A stretch of DNA of 64,000 nt from JAVJRN01 sp040218415. GTDB taxonomy: Bacteria > Bacteroidota > Bacteroidia > Cytophagales > Cyclobacteriaceae. The stretch covers positions 62,001 to 126,000 of the forward strand of contig JAVJRN010000080.1 of the NCBI GenBank assembly GCA_040218415.1, written 5' to 3'. The notes under the pieces were generated by a model, which was given only the letters and a program-made list of their open reading frames with translations, was not told the origin of the DNA and made no database searches. A program made the translations under genes and the position numbers. This document shows positions 1 through 9,355 of this stretch, piece after piece (the first letter of the stretch is position 1; each line of letters opens with the position of its first letter).

Positions 1-2
1 TT

Positions 3-1583
3 TTAATTGTAACCAGCATTCTGAGTTAACTTATTGTTAGCGTCAAGCTGTGGCTGAGGAATTGGGAAAATTTCCCAGTGATCATCAGCATCCTGCTCTT
101 TTTCCCAATAAGGATCATCATACTTACCAAATCTGATCATATCTTGACGTCTTGTCATTTCGACGTACATTTCACGTCCTCGCTCTGCATAAAGATTATC
201 AAGATTGATAGATGTAAAAGGGGTAACTCCTGCTCTCTCTCTGATTTGATTCACCAAAGTCAATGCATCCGCAGAATTACCTTGTCTTAATGCAACTTCA
301 GCCTTCGTCAAAAGGACATCCGCATATCTGAAAAGAACCATATCATTACCCATAGTACTAGGACCACTCGTGAATTCGTATTTACCAATTCTAGCGCCAG
401 CTTGTCTCCATGAGTTCGGGAATATTTCATTTATTTCAGGTGAGAAAGTCAATGGAGCTCCATCGGGATCATCTGCTTCGAAAGCACCATCTTCAGCTCT
501 AGAACCATCAGCCAAAAACTGCGGCCCTACGATGAAGTTTGATAATCTAGCATCTCTTGTTCCTGTAGACTGAGTCAACGCTTGGTCTGCCCAAACAAGC
601 CCTTGAGGTCCTGGGTTTTGCGCAGGGTCTATGTAAGAGTTGTAAAACTCTTCCACAGTTGCATATCCGTTCCATGGCTGCTCATTGAAGCCATAAGTTC
701 CTTGACTTACATAATGTAGTGTCATTTGTTGCCAATTGAATCCTTGGAAAAGATTGACATCATAAGGTACTACAAAAATATTTTCTTGAGATCCACCATT
801 ATCTAATGCAAAGTTTGAAGCATAATTTCCTTCTAGTGTATATAGTCCAGAGTTAATTATTGCGTCAGCATCCGCCTCTGCAGCCGCCCAATTGGCCGTT
901 CCAGTGTACACTTCAGCGTTCAAATAAAGCTTCATTCTAATGGTCAATGCCACCCATCTATTCATTCTAGCATATGTTGCAGAATTTTTATCTGGTGTTA
1001 GTAAAGGAATGATTTCGTTCAACTCAGATATTACGAAATCATATACCTCTTGTCTCGTCGCATTACCTTGTGTTTCCGTGTTCGTGAAATCAGTCACCAA
1101 TGGAACATTGCCAAATGCATCTAGCGCCCAGAAATACCACAATGATCGGATAGCTCTTAACTCTGCAATGAAAGCGTCAGCTTCCGGGGTTCCAAGCTGC
1201 TCAAATTGAAATATCAACCTGTTTACATTGTTAATGTTGGCATAGATATCTCCCCAAGCGTTGTTGAAAAATGGATTGTCAGGAGCATATGTATGCTGGT
1301 GCAATGCAAGTAATATACCTCCATCAAACCAGTCACCACCTTTTGTTGCTACCACTATTTCATCTGAAGCAATCTCATTAATTGACCACAACAAAGAGTG
1401 CTCACCCATTCTACGAAATCCAGAATAGGCTTGCCCTAAAGCTGATATAAACTCTTCATCCGAACTGAAGAAATTATCCGCAGTTACTTGACTGTATAGT
1501 TCCTCGTCCAGGTCTGTACAAGCTGGTACAAAGAGCACCAACCCGAGAGCCATTAGAGAAATCTTTTTGAATATTTTTTTCAT
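3..1583 (-). CDS. SusD/RagB-family outer-membrane glycan-binding lipoprotein
   Basis: This is the surface lipoprotein that caps a SusC-type channel and binds the incoming ligand, usually an oligosaccharide. The N-terminus is a lipoprotein signal with the lipobox FVPAC, lipidated at Cys22. The helical SusD fold is recognisable in the C-terminal third, where RYADVLLTKAEVALRQG and RGREMYVEMTRRQDMIRFGK are family hallmarks. At 526 residues it has normal SusD length. It lies 18 bases downstream of susC on the same strand, so the two are almost certainly cotranscribed. The stop codon lies at the window edge, so enzymes further downstream that would reveal the substrate cannot be seen. The family call is firm. 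The substrate is unknown. Confidence 0.95.
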   Translation of the reverse strand: MKKIFKKISLMALGLVLFVPACTDLDEELYSQVTADNFFSSDEEFISALGQAYSGFRRMGEHSLLWSINEIASDEIVVATKGGDWFDGGILLALHQHTYAPDNPFFNNAWGDIYANINNVNRLIFQFEQLGTPEADAFIAELRAIRSLWYFWALDAFGNVPLVTDFTNTETQGNATRQEVYDFVISELNEIIPLLTPDKNSATYARMNRWVALTIRMKLYLNAEVYTGTANWAAAEADADAIINSGLYTLEGNYASNFALDNGGSQENIFVVPYDVNLFQGFNWQQMTLHYVSQGTYGFNEQPWNGYATVEEFYNSYIDPAQNPGPQGLVWADQALTQSTGTRDARLSNFIVGPQFLADGSRAEDGAFEADDPDGAPLTFSPEINEIFPNSWRQAGARIGKYEFTSGPSTMGNDMVLFRYADVLLTKAEVALRQGNSADALTLVNQIRERAGVTPFTSINLDNLYAERGREMYVEMTRRQDMIRFGKYDDPYWEKEQDADDHWEIFPIPQPQLDANNKLTQNAGYN

Positions 1584-1601
1584 GATTTTCTAAATTTTTG
1601 A

Positions 1602-4571
1602 TTAAAATCCAAGATTTAAACCTAGTGTGAAGATTCTTGTTGTAAAATATGTTGATCTTCTTTCAATACCAGGAGACAGACCATCATCGGCATCAGATCT
1701 TCCACCATTATCACTGGCACCCTTATCAACATATCGCACCTCTGGATCAACACCTGTATAGTTTGTTATTGTTAAAGGGTTTTGAGTAGAAGCAAAAACG
1801 CGTAATCTTCTGATTTGACTTCCCTCTCCCATTGGCACATCGTAAGACAAGGTCGCATTGTTCAGTTGAATGAAATCCGCATTTTCAACATGTACGTTGC
1901 TCACAGCAGCTCTTTTAACCGATGGATCAAAGTATTTAGTTTTAACCACGTTGTAGTTACCTACCGTGGTACCATCTAAGTTTTCATAGAAACCTCTATA
2001 GCTGTTTAACAAGTCATGACCAAAAGCTCCTCTAAAGAAAACGTTTAATGACCAGTTTTTGTAGCTTACTGTATTTGTAAATCCTGCTGTTGCATTTGGT
2101 AAACCATTTCCGATTACCCGTCGATCATCATCACAGCTACAAAACTCACCATCACCGTTTAAATCGGCAAATCTTGGCGTACCATCTTCGTTGATACCTT
2201 CCTGTACTACACCCCATAATTGACCCAGTTCTTCTCCTTCTTTTACTCTTGCTAAGAAAGTTTGGTTCTGACCTGGAGCTCCCATATTGGCTCTATAAAG
2301 CACACCACCTTCACCAAATGATAAATCACCTGAAGTCAAAGAGGCCACTTCCGTTTTAAATGTCGCGATGTTAAAGCCTACTGTCCATTGGAAATCCGTA
2401 TTCGTGACGGCCGCATAGTTAACTGCAAACTCTATACCGCTGTTATCAAACTGACCAATGTTCACAAATGTCTGACCAAACAAGTTCGGTGGAACTGGTA
2501 CGTTTACTTGAAGGATCATATCCTTTGTTTGACGTGAGTACCAATCGAATGTACCTGACAATTTGTTATTTAACATGGAAAAGTCGAATCCAAAATCAAT
2601 CTCGTCTTTTGTCTCCCATTGCAAGTCTGGGTTAGCGTTACTGATTGGGCCATAACTTGGCACATATTCTCCATTAAAGAAGAAAGTTCCTGTAGGACCG
2701 TACTGCTGAAGGGCAATGTATGACTGACCAGGCAATGCACCTGTTCTACCATAAGAACCTCTCAATTTCAAGTTATCTACAAAAGGAATATCTATAAGGT
2801 TGGTAAGGTTCACACCAGCGCTAACTGCTGGAAACATACCCCATCTGTTATTTACACCAAATCGAGAAGAACCTTCATATCTAGTACTTGCAGATAAAAA
2901 ATATGTATCGTCATAGTTCAGATTTAACCTACCGAAAAATCCTATGATTCTGTATTCATTTGCTCCACTTCCTGCTCCACCTAAACCATTAGGAAAGTCA
3001 AGAGCTGCTCCGATATTATTGTAAGTGAATGCGTCGGTCAAGAAATCACCACCTTGCATACCAAATCCTTCTTCGAAAAATTCTTGGAAAGAATATCCAC
3101 CTAAAAATGAGATGTTCAAATCATTGATTGAAGTAGTATAGTTTCCTGTTGCTTCAACTAGTGTATTAAGCTTTCTATTCTCTGATCTGAATGCAAGCCC
3201 ATTTCTACCAAAGCCTCTAAATTTTGCGTTTTTCTCATAGTACTCGCCTCTTGTCTCATATTCTTCTTGTCTTGAATAAGAAACTGCAGCACTAAGACCA
3301 TCAACAAAATCACTAAAATCATAATCGATTCTAAGGTTCATGAGTGTCTTAGTATCATCGCCTTCATTGATGTTTTGCTCGGCAATAGCCACTGGGTTAA
3401 AGAAATCGAATATATCTCTTTCAGCATAACCACCACGGTCGATGATTGCTCCTGCATCTGGATTGTAATTTATAGGCATGGTAGGGTTTGCTACCACAGC
3501 GTATCTAAATGCTTCTTCAAAGCCATACTGGGCTTTTTTACTTGTTGCAGACAATCCGAAAGTTAATTTCATATTGTCATTCAATGCATTCTGCGAAATG
3601 TTGATTCTACCATTGATTTGTTCGAATCCTGTTCCAATACCTACACCTTCTGTATCTCTATAGTTAACAGAAACTCGATAAGTGGTAGATGCCGACCCCC
3701 CAGAGAAAGCCAAGTTATGCACTTGCGCTTGACCTATTCGTGTTACTTCGTCTAACCAATTTGTTGAACTTCCCAAATCAATGGCTCCTGGTTGTTGTCT
3801 GTATTCAGCAGCGTCCATAAACTCCATCGTTCTTGCCAAATCTTCAATAGCATAAGAGCCATTGTAATCAACAGATACTTTACCTTTCTTACCCGTCTTA
3901 GTGGTTACCAGAATAACTCCAGAAGAACCCCTCGTTCCATAAATCGCGGCAGCTGATCCATCTTTCAAGATATCAATAGAGGCAATATCATTTGGATCCA
4001 CTGTATTAAGAGAACCTCCGATCACACCATCAATAACTACCAAAGGCTCAGTATTTGCTCCTACAGTTGAAACCCCACGTAATCGCACGTTAAACGCGCC
4101 GTTCGGATTTCCTCCAGGTCTTGAAATGTTTAATCCAGCAACCTTACCTTGTAAAAGTTGAACAGGATCGTTGACCGTACCTTGGTTAAAATCTTCAGCA
4201 CTTATGCTAGCTACAGCGCTGGTGATTTCTTTTTTCTCCTGTGTTCCGTATCCCACAACGACAACCTCTGAAAGAGACTGTACATCTAAATCAAGAGAAA
4301 CGTCAATAACGCCTCTTGCACCAACCTCAACTTCTTGAGGTGCATAACCAACGAATGAGAATACCAATGTAGCATTATCACCGACAGACACCTTATAGTT
4401 TCCATCAAAATCTGTGATTGTACCATTGGTAGTTCCTTTCTCAACTACGTTAGCTCCAGGAACAGATTCACCTGTTTCTGCATCTGTCACTGTACCGGTT
4501 ACCGTCCGCTCTTGCGCCCATAGTGATGAGGCGAAAAACAACGCTAATCCAAATAGTAAATACTTCTTCAT
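1602..4571 (-). CDS. SusC/RagA-family TonB-linked outer-membrane channel
   Basis: This is a TonB-dependent outer-membrane transporter that works with the adjacent SusD protein. A Sec signal ending in LWAQ is followed by a carboxypeptidase-regulatory-like (CNA-B-like) domain at about residues 20-100. The plug follows, with the SusC signature region around EVVVVGYGTQEKKEIT and the RGVSTVGANTEPLVVIDG stretch. The rest is a large beta-barrel ending in an aromatic residue (NLGF). At 989 residues it is typical for the family. It is transcribed divergently from two LacI regulators across a 393-base gap that holds a LacI-like palindrome, so repression or activation by those regulators is likely. The exact ligand cannot be read from the sequence. 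Confidence 0.96.
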   Translation of the reverse strand: MKKYLLFGLALFFASSLWAQERTVTGTVTDAETGESVPGANVVEKGTTNGTITDFDGNYKVSVGDNATLVFSFVGYAPQEVEVGARGVIDVSLDLDVQSLSEVVVVGYGTQEKKEITSAVASISAEDFNQGTVNDPVQLLQGKVAGLNISRPGGNPNGAFNVRLRGVSTVGANTEPLVVIDGVIGGSLNTVDPNDIASIDILKDGSAAAIYGTRGSSGVILVTTKTGKKGKVSVDYNGSYAIEDLARTMEFMDAAEYRQQPGAIDLGSSTNWLDEVTRIGQAQVHNLAFSGGSASTTYRVSVNYRDTEGVGIGTGFEQINGRINISQNALNDNMKLTFGLSATSKKAQYGFEEAFRYAVVANPTMPINYNPDAGAIIDRGGYAERDIFDFFNPVAIAEQNINEGDDTKTLMNLRIDYDFSDFVDGLSAAVSYSRQEEYETRGEYYEKNAKFRGFGRNGLAFRSENRKLNTLVEATGNYTTSINDLNISFLGGYSFQEFFEEGFGMQGGDFLTDAFTYNNIGAALDFPNGLGGAGSGANEYRIIGFFGRLNLNYDDTYFLSASTRYEGSSRFGVNNRWGMFPAVSAGVNLTNLIDIPFVDNLKLRGSYGRTGALPGQSYIALQQYGPTGTFFFNGEYVPSYGPISNANPDLQWETKDEIDFGFDFSMLNNKLSGTFDWYSRQTKDMILQVNVPVPPNLFGQTFVNIGQFDNSGIEFAVNYAAVTNTDFQWTVGFNIATFKTEVASLTSGDLSFGEGGVLYRANMGAPGQNQTFLARVKEGEELGQLWGVVQEGINEDGTPRFADLNGDGEFCSCDDDRRVIGNGLPNATAGFTNTVSYKNWSLNVFFRGAFGHDLLNSYRGFYENLDGTTVGNYNVVKTKYFDPSVKRAAVSNVHVENADFIQLNNATLSYDVPMGEGSQIRRLRVFASTQNPLTITNYTGVDPEVRYVDKGASDNGGRSDADDGLSPGIERRSTYFTTRIFTLGLNLGF

Positions 4572-4964
4572 ACTATTACAATTTGTTACCTAAACTTATT
4601 TACTTAATGAACTATGAATGGAACTATAATGTACCAATTCAACATCCAATAAAGAGAAATTAAGAGAATTTTAAAAATGATTTCTAATAAAAAGGAAGGG
4701 TTTTTGATAATAATGAAATTGCAATCGTTTGCAGAACATAGTATATTTTCGAATTAATAAAGTATGACTATTCTAAGAATATTTCAGAGCAAATATTCCC
4801 ACTCAAAAAGTGATGCTAAATCCCAAATTTTCAACGCTTAAACACATGTTTTTTAATGGATTAAAGTAATTTCAAATAGTAATTTTATAGTATCATTTTT
4901 ATTGTTAAACTTCGTTGCTCGCCAGTGAATCATTAGAGGCCTAAAATCAGTCGATCAGAACATC
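4572..4964. other. Intergenic control region between susC and lacI
   Basis: This 393-base AT-rich gap separates the divergent susC and lacI starts. The one clear element is the palindrome at 4720-4733. On the minus strand a TAAGTTTA sequence about 30 bases before susC resembles the Bacteroidota -7 element (TAnnTTTG) with one mismatch. I saw no convincing -33 partner, no riboswitch and no small open frame. Confidence 0.6.
4720..4733. promoter_or_regulatory. Probable LacI-family operator
   Basis: The 14 bases TGCAATCGTTTGCA form an inverted repeat around a central CG with a single mismatched pair. This is the classic LacI/CcpA/PurR operator shape (half-site TGCAAnC). It lies about 150 bases before susC and 230 bases before the first of two lacI genes. 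The obvious inference is that one or both of those regulators bind here. Which one binds, and whether as activator or repressor, cannot be read from the sequence. Confidence 0.72.
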
Positions 4965-5990
4965 ATGAGCATTATAAAAAAAGGATCCGTTACGATTAAA
5001 GACATTGCCCAAGAACTAAACATTTCTACTTCGACCGTTTCGAGAGCTTTGGCAGACAACCCATTAGTAAAACCTGCCACCAAAGCTGCGGTAAAAGAAC
5101 TTGCCAAGAAGTATCACTATCAGCCAAACTTCACAGCGCTTAGCTTAAGAAGTAACAAAACCAACACCATAGGGATAATAATTCCACAAATAGTCCATGA
5201 GTTTTTTGCTCTTGTAATTAGGGGCATTGAAGATTATGCTTATAGCCAAGGCTACAATGTTATTATCTGCTCAAGCCATGAATCTTATGAAAGAGAAGTA
5301 TTGGACGCGAAAGCACTGCTTTCGGGGCGTGTCGATGGATTATTGGCCTGTATTTCTAGGGACACCAATGACCTTGCTCATTTTATAGAATTCAAAGAAA
5401 GAGGCATTCCAATAGTGTTTTTTGATCGCACCAGTGATATCAGTGAGACTTCAAAAGTTGAAATTGATGATTACAATGCAGCATACCAAGCAGTAAAACA
5501 TCTAATCGACATAGGACGAAAAAGCATCGCCTATGTAGGCGGTTCAAAAAACTTGAACATCAATAAGGATAGACTTGCCGGATATTCAAAAGCTTTATCG
5601 GAGGCGGGTTTGAAGACCCAAAAGGATTGGATCGTACATTGTGAAGCTGAAGACTTTGAGAGCGGAAAAGAAAGCACGACCGATCTCATCAAGAAAAATG
5701 AAATCGATGGCCTATTTGCTTCTACAGACATGTTGGCAGTAGGCGCAATTAAAAACATGAAAGCTCAGGGGCTTCAAATACCCAAAGACATTGCTGTTGT
5801 CGGTTTTAGTAATTGGTCCATCTCTAGTCTTTACGAACCTTCCATTAGCACCGTAGATCAACCTGGTTATGAAATGGGCCTTAAGGCATCCGAAATTCTA
5901 ATCAGACACATCAACAATCCTGATGAGAAAAATGAATCAGTAATTTTACAGACCGAACTGATCATAAGAGAAAGCAGTACTTTAGTATAA
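4965..5990 (+). CDS. LacI-family transcriptional regulator, first of a tandem pair
   Basis: This is a DNA-binding regulator with a sugar-binding-protein-like effector domain. The N-terminal helix-turn-helix VTIKDIAQELNISTSTVSRA at about residues 9-28 is textbook LacI, followed by the hinge helix region. The effector domain starts at NTIGIIIPQIVHEFFA and runs to the end, including VGFSNWSISSLYEPSIST near residue 280. At 341 residues it has family length. It is divergent from susC, and the second LacI gene starts 2 bases after its stop, so the two form an operon. It probably senses a breakdown product of the ligand imported by SusCD. The call is firm and the effector unknown. Confidence 0.95.
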   Translation: MSIIKKGSVTIKDIAQELNISTSTVSRALADNPLVKPATKAAVKELAKKYHYQPNFTALSLRSNKTNTIGIIIPQIVHEFFALVIRGIEDYAYSQGYNVIICSSHESYEREVLDAKALLSGRVDGLLACISRDTNDLAHFIEFKERGIPIVFFDRTSDISETSKVEIDDYNAAYQAVKHLIDIGRKSIAYVGGSKNLNINKDRLAGYSKALSEAGLKTQKDWIVHCEAEDFESGKESTTDLIKKNEIDGLFASTDMLAVGAIKNMKAQGLQIPKDIAVVGFSNWSISSLYEPSISTVDQPGYEMGLKASEILIRHINNPDEKNESVILQTELIIRESSTLV

Positions 5991-5992
5991 TT

Positions 5993-7009
5993 ATGAAAAA
6001 CGCCCCAGTCACAATCAAAGACATTGCAAAGGAACTTGAAGTTTCTATTTCTACCGTTTCCCGAGCTTTGGCTGACAATCCTTTGGTGAAAGCCTCGACA
6101 AGAAAAGCAGTGCAAGACCTGGCGAAAAAATATAACTATTCACCAAATTTTACGGCTTTAAGCCTCAAGAATAATAAGACCAATACTATAGGTATTATCA
6201 TACCACAGCTGGTTCATGAGTTTTTTGCCTCAGTAATAAGAGGTATCGAAGATGTAGCTTACAGTCAAAAATATAATGTTATTATCTGCTCAAGTAATGA
6301 GTCATACGAGCGTGAAGTTTCGGATTCAAAGGCCTTGATCAATGGAAGAATCGACGGCCTGCTGGCGTGCATGTCCAAGGAGACCAAAAATTACGAACAC
6401 TTTATTGATTTCACTGACAGAGGTATTCCTATTGTATTTTTTGATTGTGTCTGTAAAGCAGTGGAAAGTCATAAAATCTTGATTGATGACTTTGATGCTG
6501 GATATAGAGCTACAAAGCATTTGATATCACAGGGCTGTGAAAATATTGCGTATTTGGGCGGCCCTTTCTCACTTCAAATCAATCAGAACAGATATGCTGG
6601 TTATATCAAAGCGCTTTCTGAGTCTGGTTTAAATACAGACGACCAATGGATTGTTCACTGTGAAACGGGATCATTTGAAGACGGACTTGTGTCTTCCAAA
6701 GAACTAACTGGCCTAGACAGCATAGATGGCCTATTTGCAGGTACGGATATGCTAGCATTGTCTGCCATAAAAAATTTCAAAGCAGCAGGCAAAAGTATTC
6801 CTAGAGATGTGGCAGTTATTGGTTTTAGTAATTGGTCTATTTCTAGTCTATACGAACCGTCCATCAGTACCGTTGATCAGCCAGGTTATGAAATGGGTAC
6901 AAAAGCAGCAGAACTTCTTTTGAAAGACATCAAAAACCCTTACGTGATGAAACCGGAAACGCATATTCTCCAGACGAATATCATTGTAAGGGATAGCTCG
7001 AGTAAATAA
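5993..7009 (+). CDS. LacI-family transcriptional regulator, second of a tandem pair
   Basis: This is a paralogue of the preceding regulator, at 338 residues. By eye well over half of the aligned residues match, including the helix-turn-helix (VTIKDIAKELEVSISTVSRA), the strand IGIIIPQLVHEFFA and the block SNWSISSLYEPSISTVDQPG, which is identical in both copies. Differences gather in the pocket-facing middle (residues about 145-235) and the extreme C-terminus. The start ATG is 2 bases after the upstream stop, so translation is probably coupled. The pair looks like a local gene duplication. The copies may form heterodimers or read different effectors at the same operator. Confidence 0.95.
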   Translation: MKNAPVTIKDIAKELEVSISTVSRALADNPLVKASTRKAVQDLAKKYNYSPNFTALSLKNNKTNTIGIIIPQLVHEFFASVIRGIEDVAYSQKYNVIICSSNESYEREVSDSKALINGRIDGLLACMSKETKNYEHFIDFTDRGIPIVFFDCVCKAVESHKILIDDFDAGYRATKHLISQGCENIAYLGGPFSLQINQNRYAGYIKALSESGLNTDDQWIVHCETGSFEDGLVSSKELTGLDSIDGLFAGTDMLALSAIKNFKAAGKSIPRDVAVIGFSNWSISSLYEPSISTVDQPGYEMGTKAAELLLKDIKNPYVMKPETHILQTNIIVRDSSSK

Positions 7010-7032
7010 TTCTGAGAATTTCTATTCAATAA

Positions 7033-7992
7033 TCAAACGAAAGTGGCGCGAATGTGATCCATCACAGTCTGAAAATGCAAACTGGTTTGATGTGAAACAA
7101 CCCTCGATTCTAATTGGCCATCCAAAATATCTTTACTCACAGCATCAATCTCAAATTCAAAGCCATGACCTTTTCGCTTGTCGATAAATGTTTCTTCCAA
7201 TTGGTCTCCTAAATAAAGCCTACACTCTTTTGCTTGCCAGAATTCAGGTAGTACAATAAATCCTTTTTCTCCAATGATCACCGTATTATTCTGGAGCTTA
7301 CAACGAAATGAGCTGTGCAGATGAGCCTGTGCTTCCCCAACATGAAAATGAGTCACCACATCGTTATCAACACCCGTTTCTGCTAGGGACGAATTTACCG
7401 TAAGTTGTTTGACCTCTGAGCCTAGAAACAACTTGGAAATAGCAATATTATAGATTCCCATATCCCATAATACGCCTCCAGCGAGCTCGGGATTATACAT
7501 TCTTCCTTTCGGATCAAAAGGGACAGGATAAGCAAACTCAGATTTTAAATGGAGTATTTTGCCCAGTCTTCCTTCATCCACCCACTGCTTTGCCTTCTGT
7601 ACGGCCGGCAAAAAATAGGTCCACATCCCTTCTGCCAAATATAGCCGCTTACTTGCCGCTATACTTATTATTTCCTCAAGATCAGATTTACTAATTGTGA
7701 TTGGTTTTTCACAAAGCACATGCTTTCCTGCGCTCAAAGCCGCTATGACTTGCTCTTTGTGAAAAGAATGAGGCGTTGCGATATAAATCGCATCTATTTC
7801 CTCATCGCTAAACAAAGCATCATAATCGTCATAGCTTTTCCTTATACCGAATTCTTTCGCAAACTCCTCGGCTCGATTTTTCGATCGGGACGCTACAGCA
7901 TCACATTCTGCCAGTGAAGTCCATTGTAAATCTCCAACAAACTTACTGGCTATAATTCCTGGTCCTAAAATCCCCCACTTTATTTTTCGCAT
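7033..7992 (-). CDS. Gfo/Idh/MocA-family NAD(P)-dependent oxidoreductase
   Basis: This is a Rossmann-fold sugar or polyol dehydrogenase of the Gfo/Idh/MocA family. The nucleotide-binding GILGPGIIASKF motif is at the very N-terminus and the family motif CEKPIT lies at about residue 95. The C-terminal half is the alpha/beta substrate domain with the GVLWDMGIYNI stretch. At 319 residues it resembles the dihydrodiol-dehydrogenase-like branch. It is convergent with the lacI operon, with 23 bases between the stops, so it is probably not in their transcript. It may act on sugars imported by the nearby SusCD system, but that is only inferred from position. Confidence 0.9.
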   Translation of the reverse strand: MRKIKWGILGPGIIASKFVGDLQWTSLAECDAVASRSKNRAEEFAKEFGIRKSYDDYDALFSDEEIDAIYIATPHSFHKEQVIAALSAGKHVLCEKPITISKSDLEEIISIAASKRLYLAEGMWTYFLPAVQKAKQWVDEGRLGKILHLKSEFAYPVPFDPKGRMYNPELAGGVLWDMGIYNIAISKLFLGSEVKQLTVNSSLAETGVDNDVVTHFHVGEAQAHLHSSFRCKLQNNTVIIGEKGFIVLPEFWQAKECRLYLGDQLEETFIDKRKGHGFEFEIDAVSKDILDGQLESRVVSHQTSLHFQTVMDHIRATFV

Positions 7993-8094
7993 AGGTTTCT
8001 ATCTATTTGGTGAAAAGAAATGCTAAAGAAAACTGAACGAGCAGAAATAAAAAAAACCAAAACAAGCTTCAAATAACTGAAGCATGAAGTCAGA

Positions 8095-9015
8095 CTATAG
8101 CCCCTGCAATAAATAGCCAATGGTAAAATTGCCGTACCAATCAAATATAAACCCTTCTGCTTCAGGAGCCGCATCTGATACGGCTTTGTAAATATTTAAT
8201 CCTGAAAACACTTTAGCATCTTCTGTCACATAAGAAGTTGGCTCGTTAAGCACGGTGTATTGTTCTGCGAATTCCTGATTTTCAGAAGCCAAGCTAAATG
8301 GCACACCTCCAATCATGAAACATTTTTTTCTTTTATCTGCTGGAACAGAAGTGACGATATCGTACACTTGATTGTAAACAGCCGAATCATTCAATTCACG
8401 TTGGTAGTATTTTGATCCTGGCGCATCTCTGGAAACAACAACGCCCTCTTCAAGCCAAGATATTTTAGTATTTCCCGAGCCAATATCTACTACAAATGCT
8501 TCCTCTTGAAACTCCTTAGGCATGGTTGAAAAAAAAGCATATTCAGCTTCTTGAGCTACATCGACTATGACTACATTGTAGCCCATCTCTCTTAAAATCG
8601 TATCAAGCGCTTGCACCTTTTTGTCTTTAGAAGCGGTACTGCTTTGTATAAAATACACAAAATCTTTTTTGACGCCTTGTGCCAGCATTTGGTCAACGTA
8701 TTCCGCCAGACCTTTCTTTATTGCCTCTTCATCTAGTTCATTTTCAAGAACTTTACTCACTCCATAATTAGATTTCACCATTTTCCAGCGGTCAGCTTCG
8801 TCCTTTTCAATGATAAAAGAATTAAAACCAGAGCCTCCAAGCTCGACCAAACCGTAGACTTGTCCATTTACAGGATCAGGAGCGGCATAAGGAAAAGATG
8901 TTAATCTTACTTTATCATTGACCGGAACGTATCCTTCTTCTTTGTTCTGGGATGTGGGCTGACAGGAAATAAAAATTCCGGTAATCAGCAAGAATATGAA
9001 TATTGAGTTTTTCAT
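8095..9015 (-). CDS. Lipoprotein with a Ppx/GppA-like (ASKHA) fold
   Basis: The protein has a lipoprotein signal with lipobox IFISC (Cys18) and then a domain that reads like an exopolyphosphatase/GppA ATPase core. A first phosphate loop lies at VYGLVELGGSGFNSFII (residues 53-69), an acidic QEAEYAF segment near 155-161, and a second phosphate loop at VVDIGSGNTK (175-184). A late glycine segment, CFMIGGVPFSLA, follows. Ppx/GppA enzymes are normally cytoplasmic, so the lipoprotein signal is odd. At 306 residues it matches only the catalytic half of the family. It stands alone between the oxidoreductase gene and tRNA-Val. I infer the fold from motif order. The activity is unknown and it may be a non-enzymatic binder. 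Confidence 0.6.
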   Translation of the reverse strand: MKNSIFIFLLITGIFISCQPTSQNKEEGYVPVNDKVRLTSFPYAAPDPVNGQVYGLVELGGSGFNSFIIEKDEADRWKMVKSNYGVSKVLENELDEEAIKKGLAEYVDQMLAQGVKKDFVYFIQSSTASKDKKVQALDTILREMGYNVVIVDVAQEAEYAFFSTMPKEFQEEAFVVDIGSGNTKISWLEEGVVVSRDAPGSKYYQRELNDSAVYNQVYDIVTSVPADKRKKCFMIGGVPFSLASENQEFAEQYTVLNEPTSYVTEDAKVFSGLNIYKAVSDAAPEAEGFIFDWYGNFTIGYLLQGL

Positions 9016-9185
9016 ATATCAATTGTTGGTTTCACTGGTGAGGTTTCGTAAGCAGAATAAGTAGGCGTTTCAAGTTAGTTTTAGTCGAAAGTTAGTGGTA
9101 ATTCAAGAAATCCCATAAAAAGCATTCATAGAAATCTAACTTTTAATATTTTAGAATAAGTCTGTGTCTTCTAGTTATTGGGCAT

Positions 9186-9211
9186 AAAAAAACCCAACTA
9201 AAAGTTGGGTT
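9186..9211 (-). terminator. Rho-independent terminator after tRNA-Val
   Basis: On the minus strand the tRNA 3' end is followed by AACCCAACT, a short A/T loop and AGTTGGGTT, a perfect 9-pair stem, then a run of seven T. The position right after the tRNA fits termination of that transcript. Confidence 0.85.
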
Positions 9212-9216
9212 AATAA

Positions 9217-9294
9217 TGGTGGGCGCTGAGGGATTCGAACCCCCGACCCCCTCGGTGTAAACGAGGTGCTCTGAACCAACTGAGCTAAGCGCCC
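9217..9294 (-). tRNA. tRNA-Val(TAC)
   Basis: On the minus strand the sequence folds into a full cloverleaf. There is a perfect 7-pair acceptor stem (GGGCGCT/AGCGCCC), a D arm GCTC-loop-GAGC, and an anticodon stem CCTCG/CGAGG with loop TTTACAC, giving anticodon TAC, which reads valine GTA codons. The T arm is GGGGG-TTCGAAT-CCCTC with one G-T pair. The discriminator is A and the CCA end is genome-encoded at 9217-9219. A terminator follows directly. Confidence 0.97.
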
Positions 9295-9355
9295 TGAAAA
9301 TCGGATTGCAAAAATAGCATAGTTTACTTTCCTTCCAACATTTTTGATGATTATT

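Noticed and set aside
940..1209. An 89-residue forward frame inside the SusD gene
   Set aside because: It is antisense to well conserved SusD sequence and has no recognisable features.
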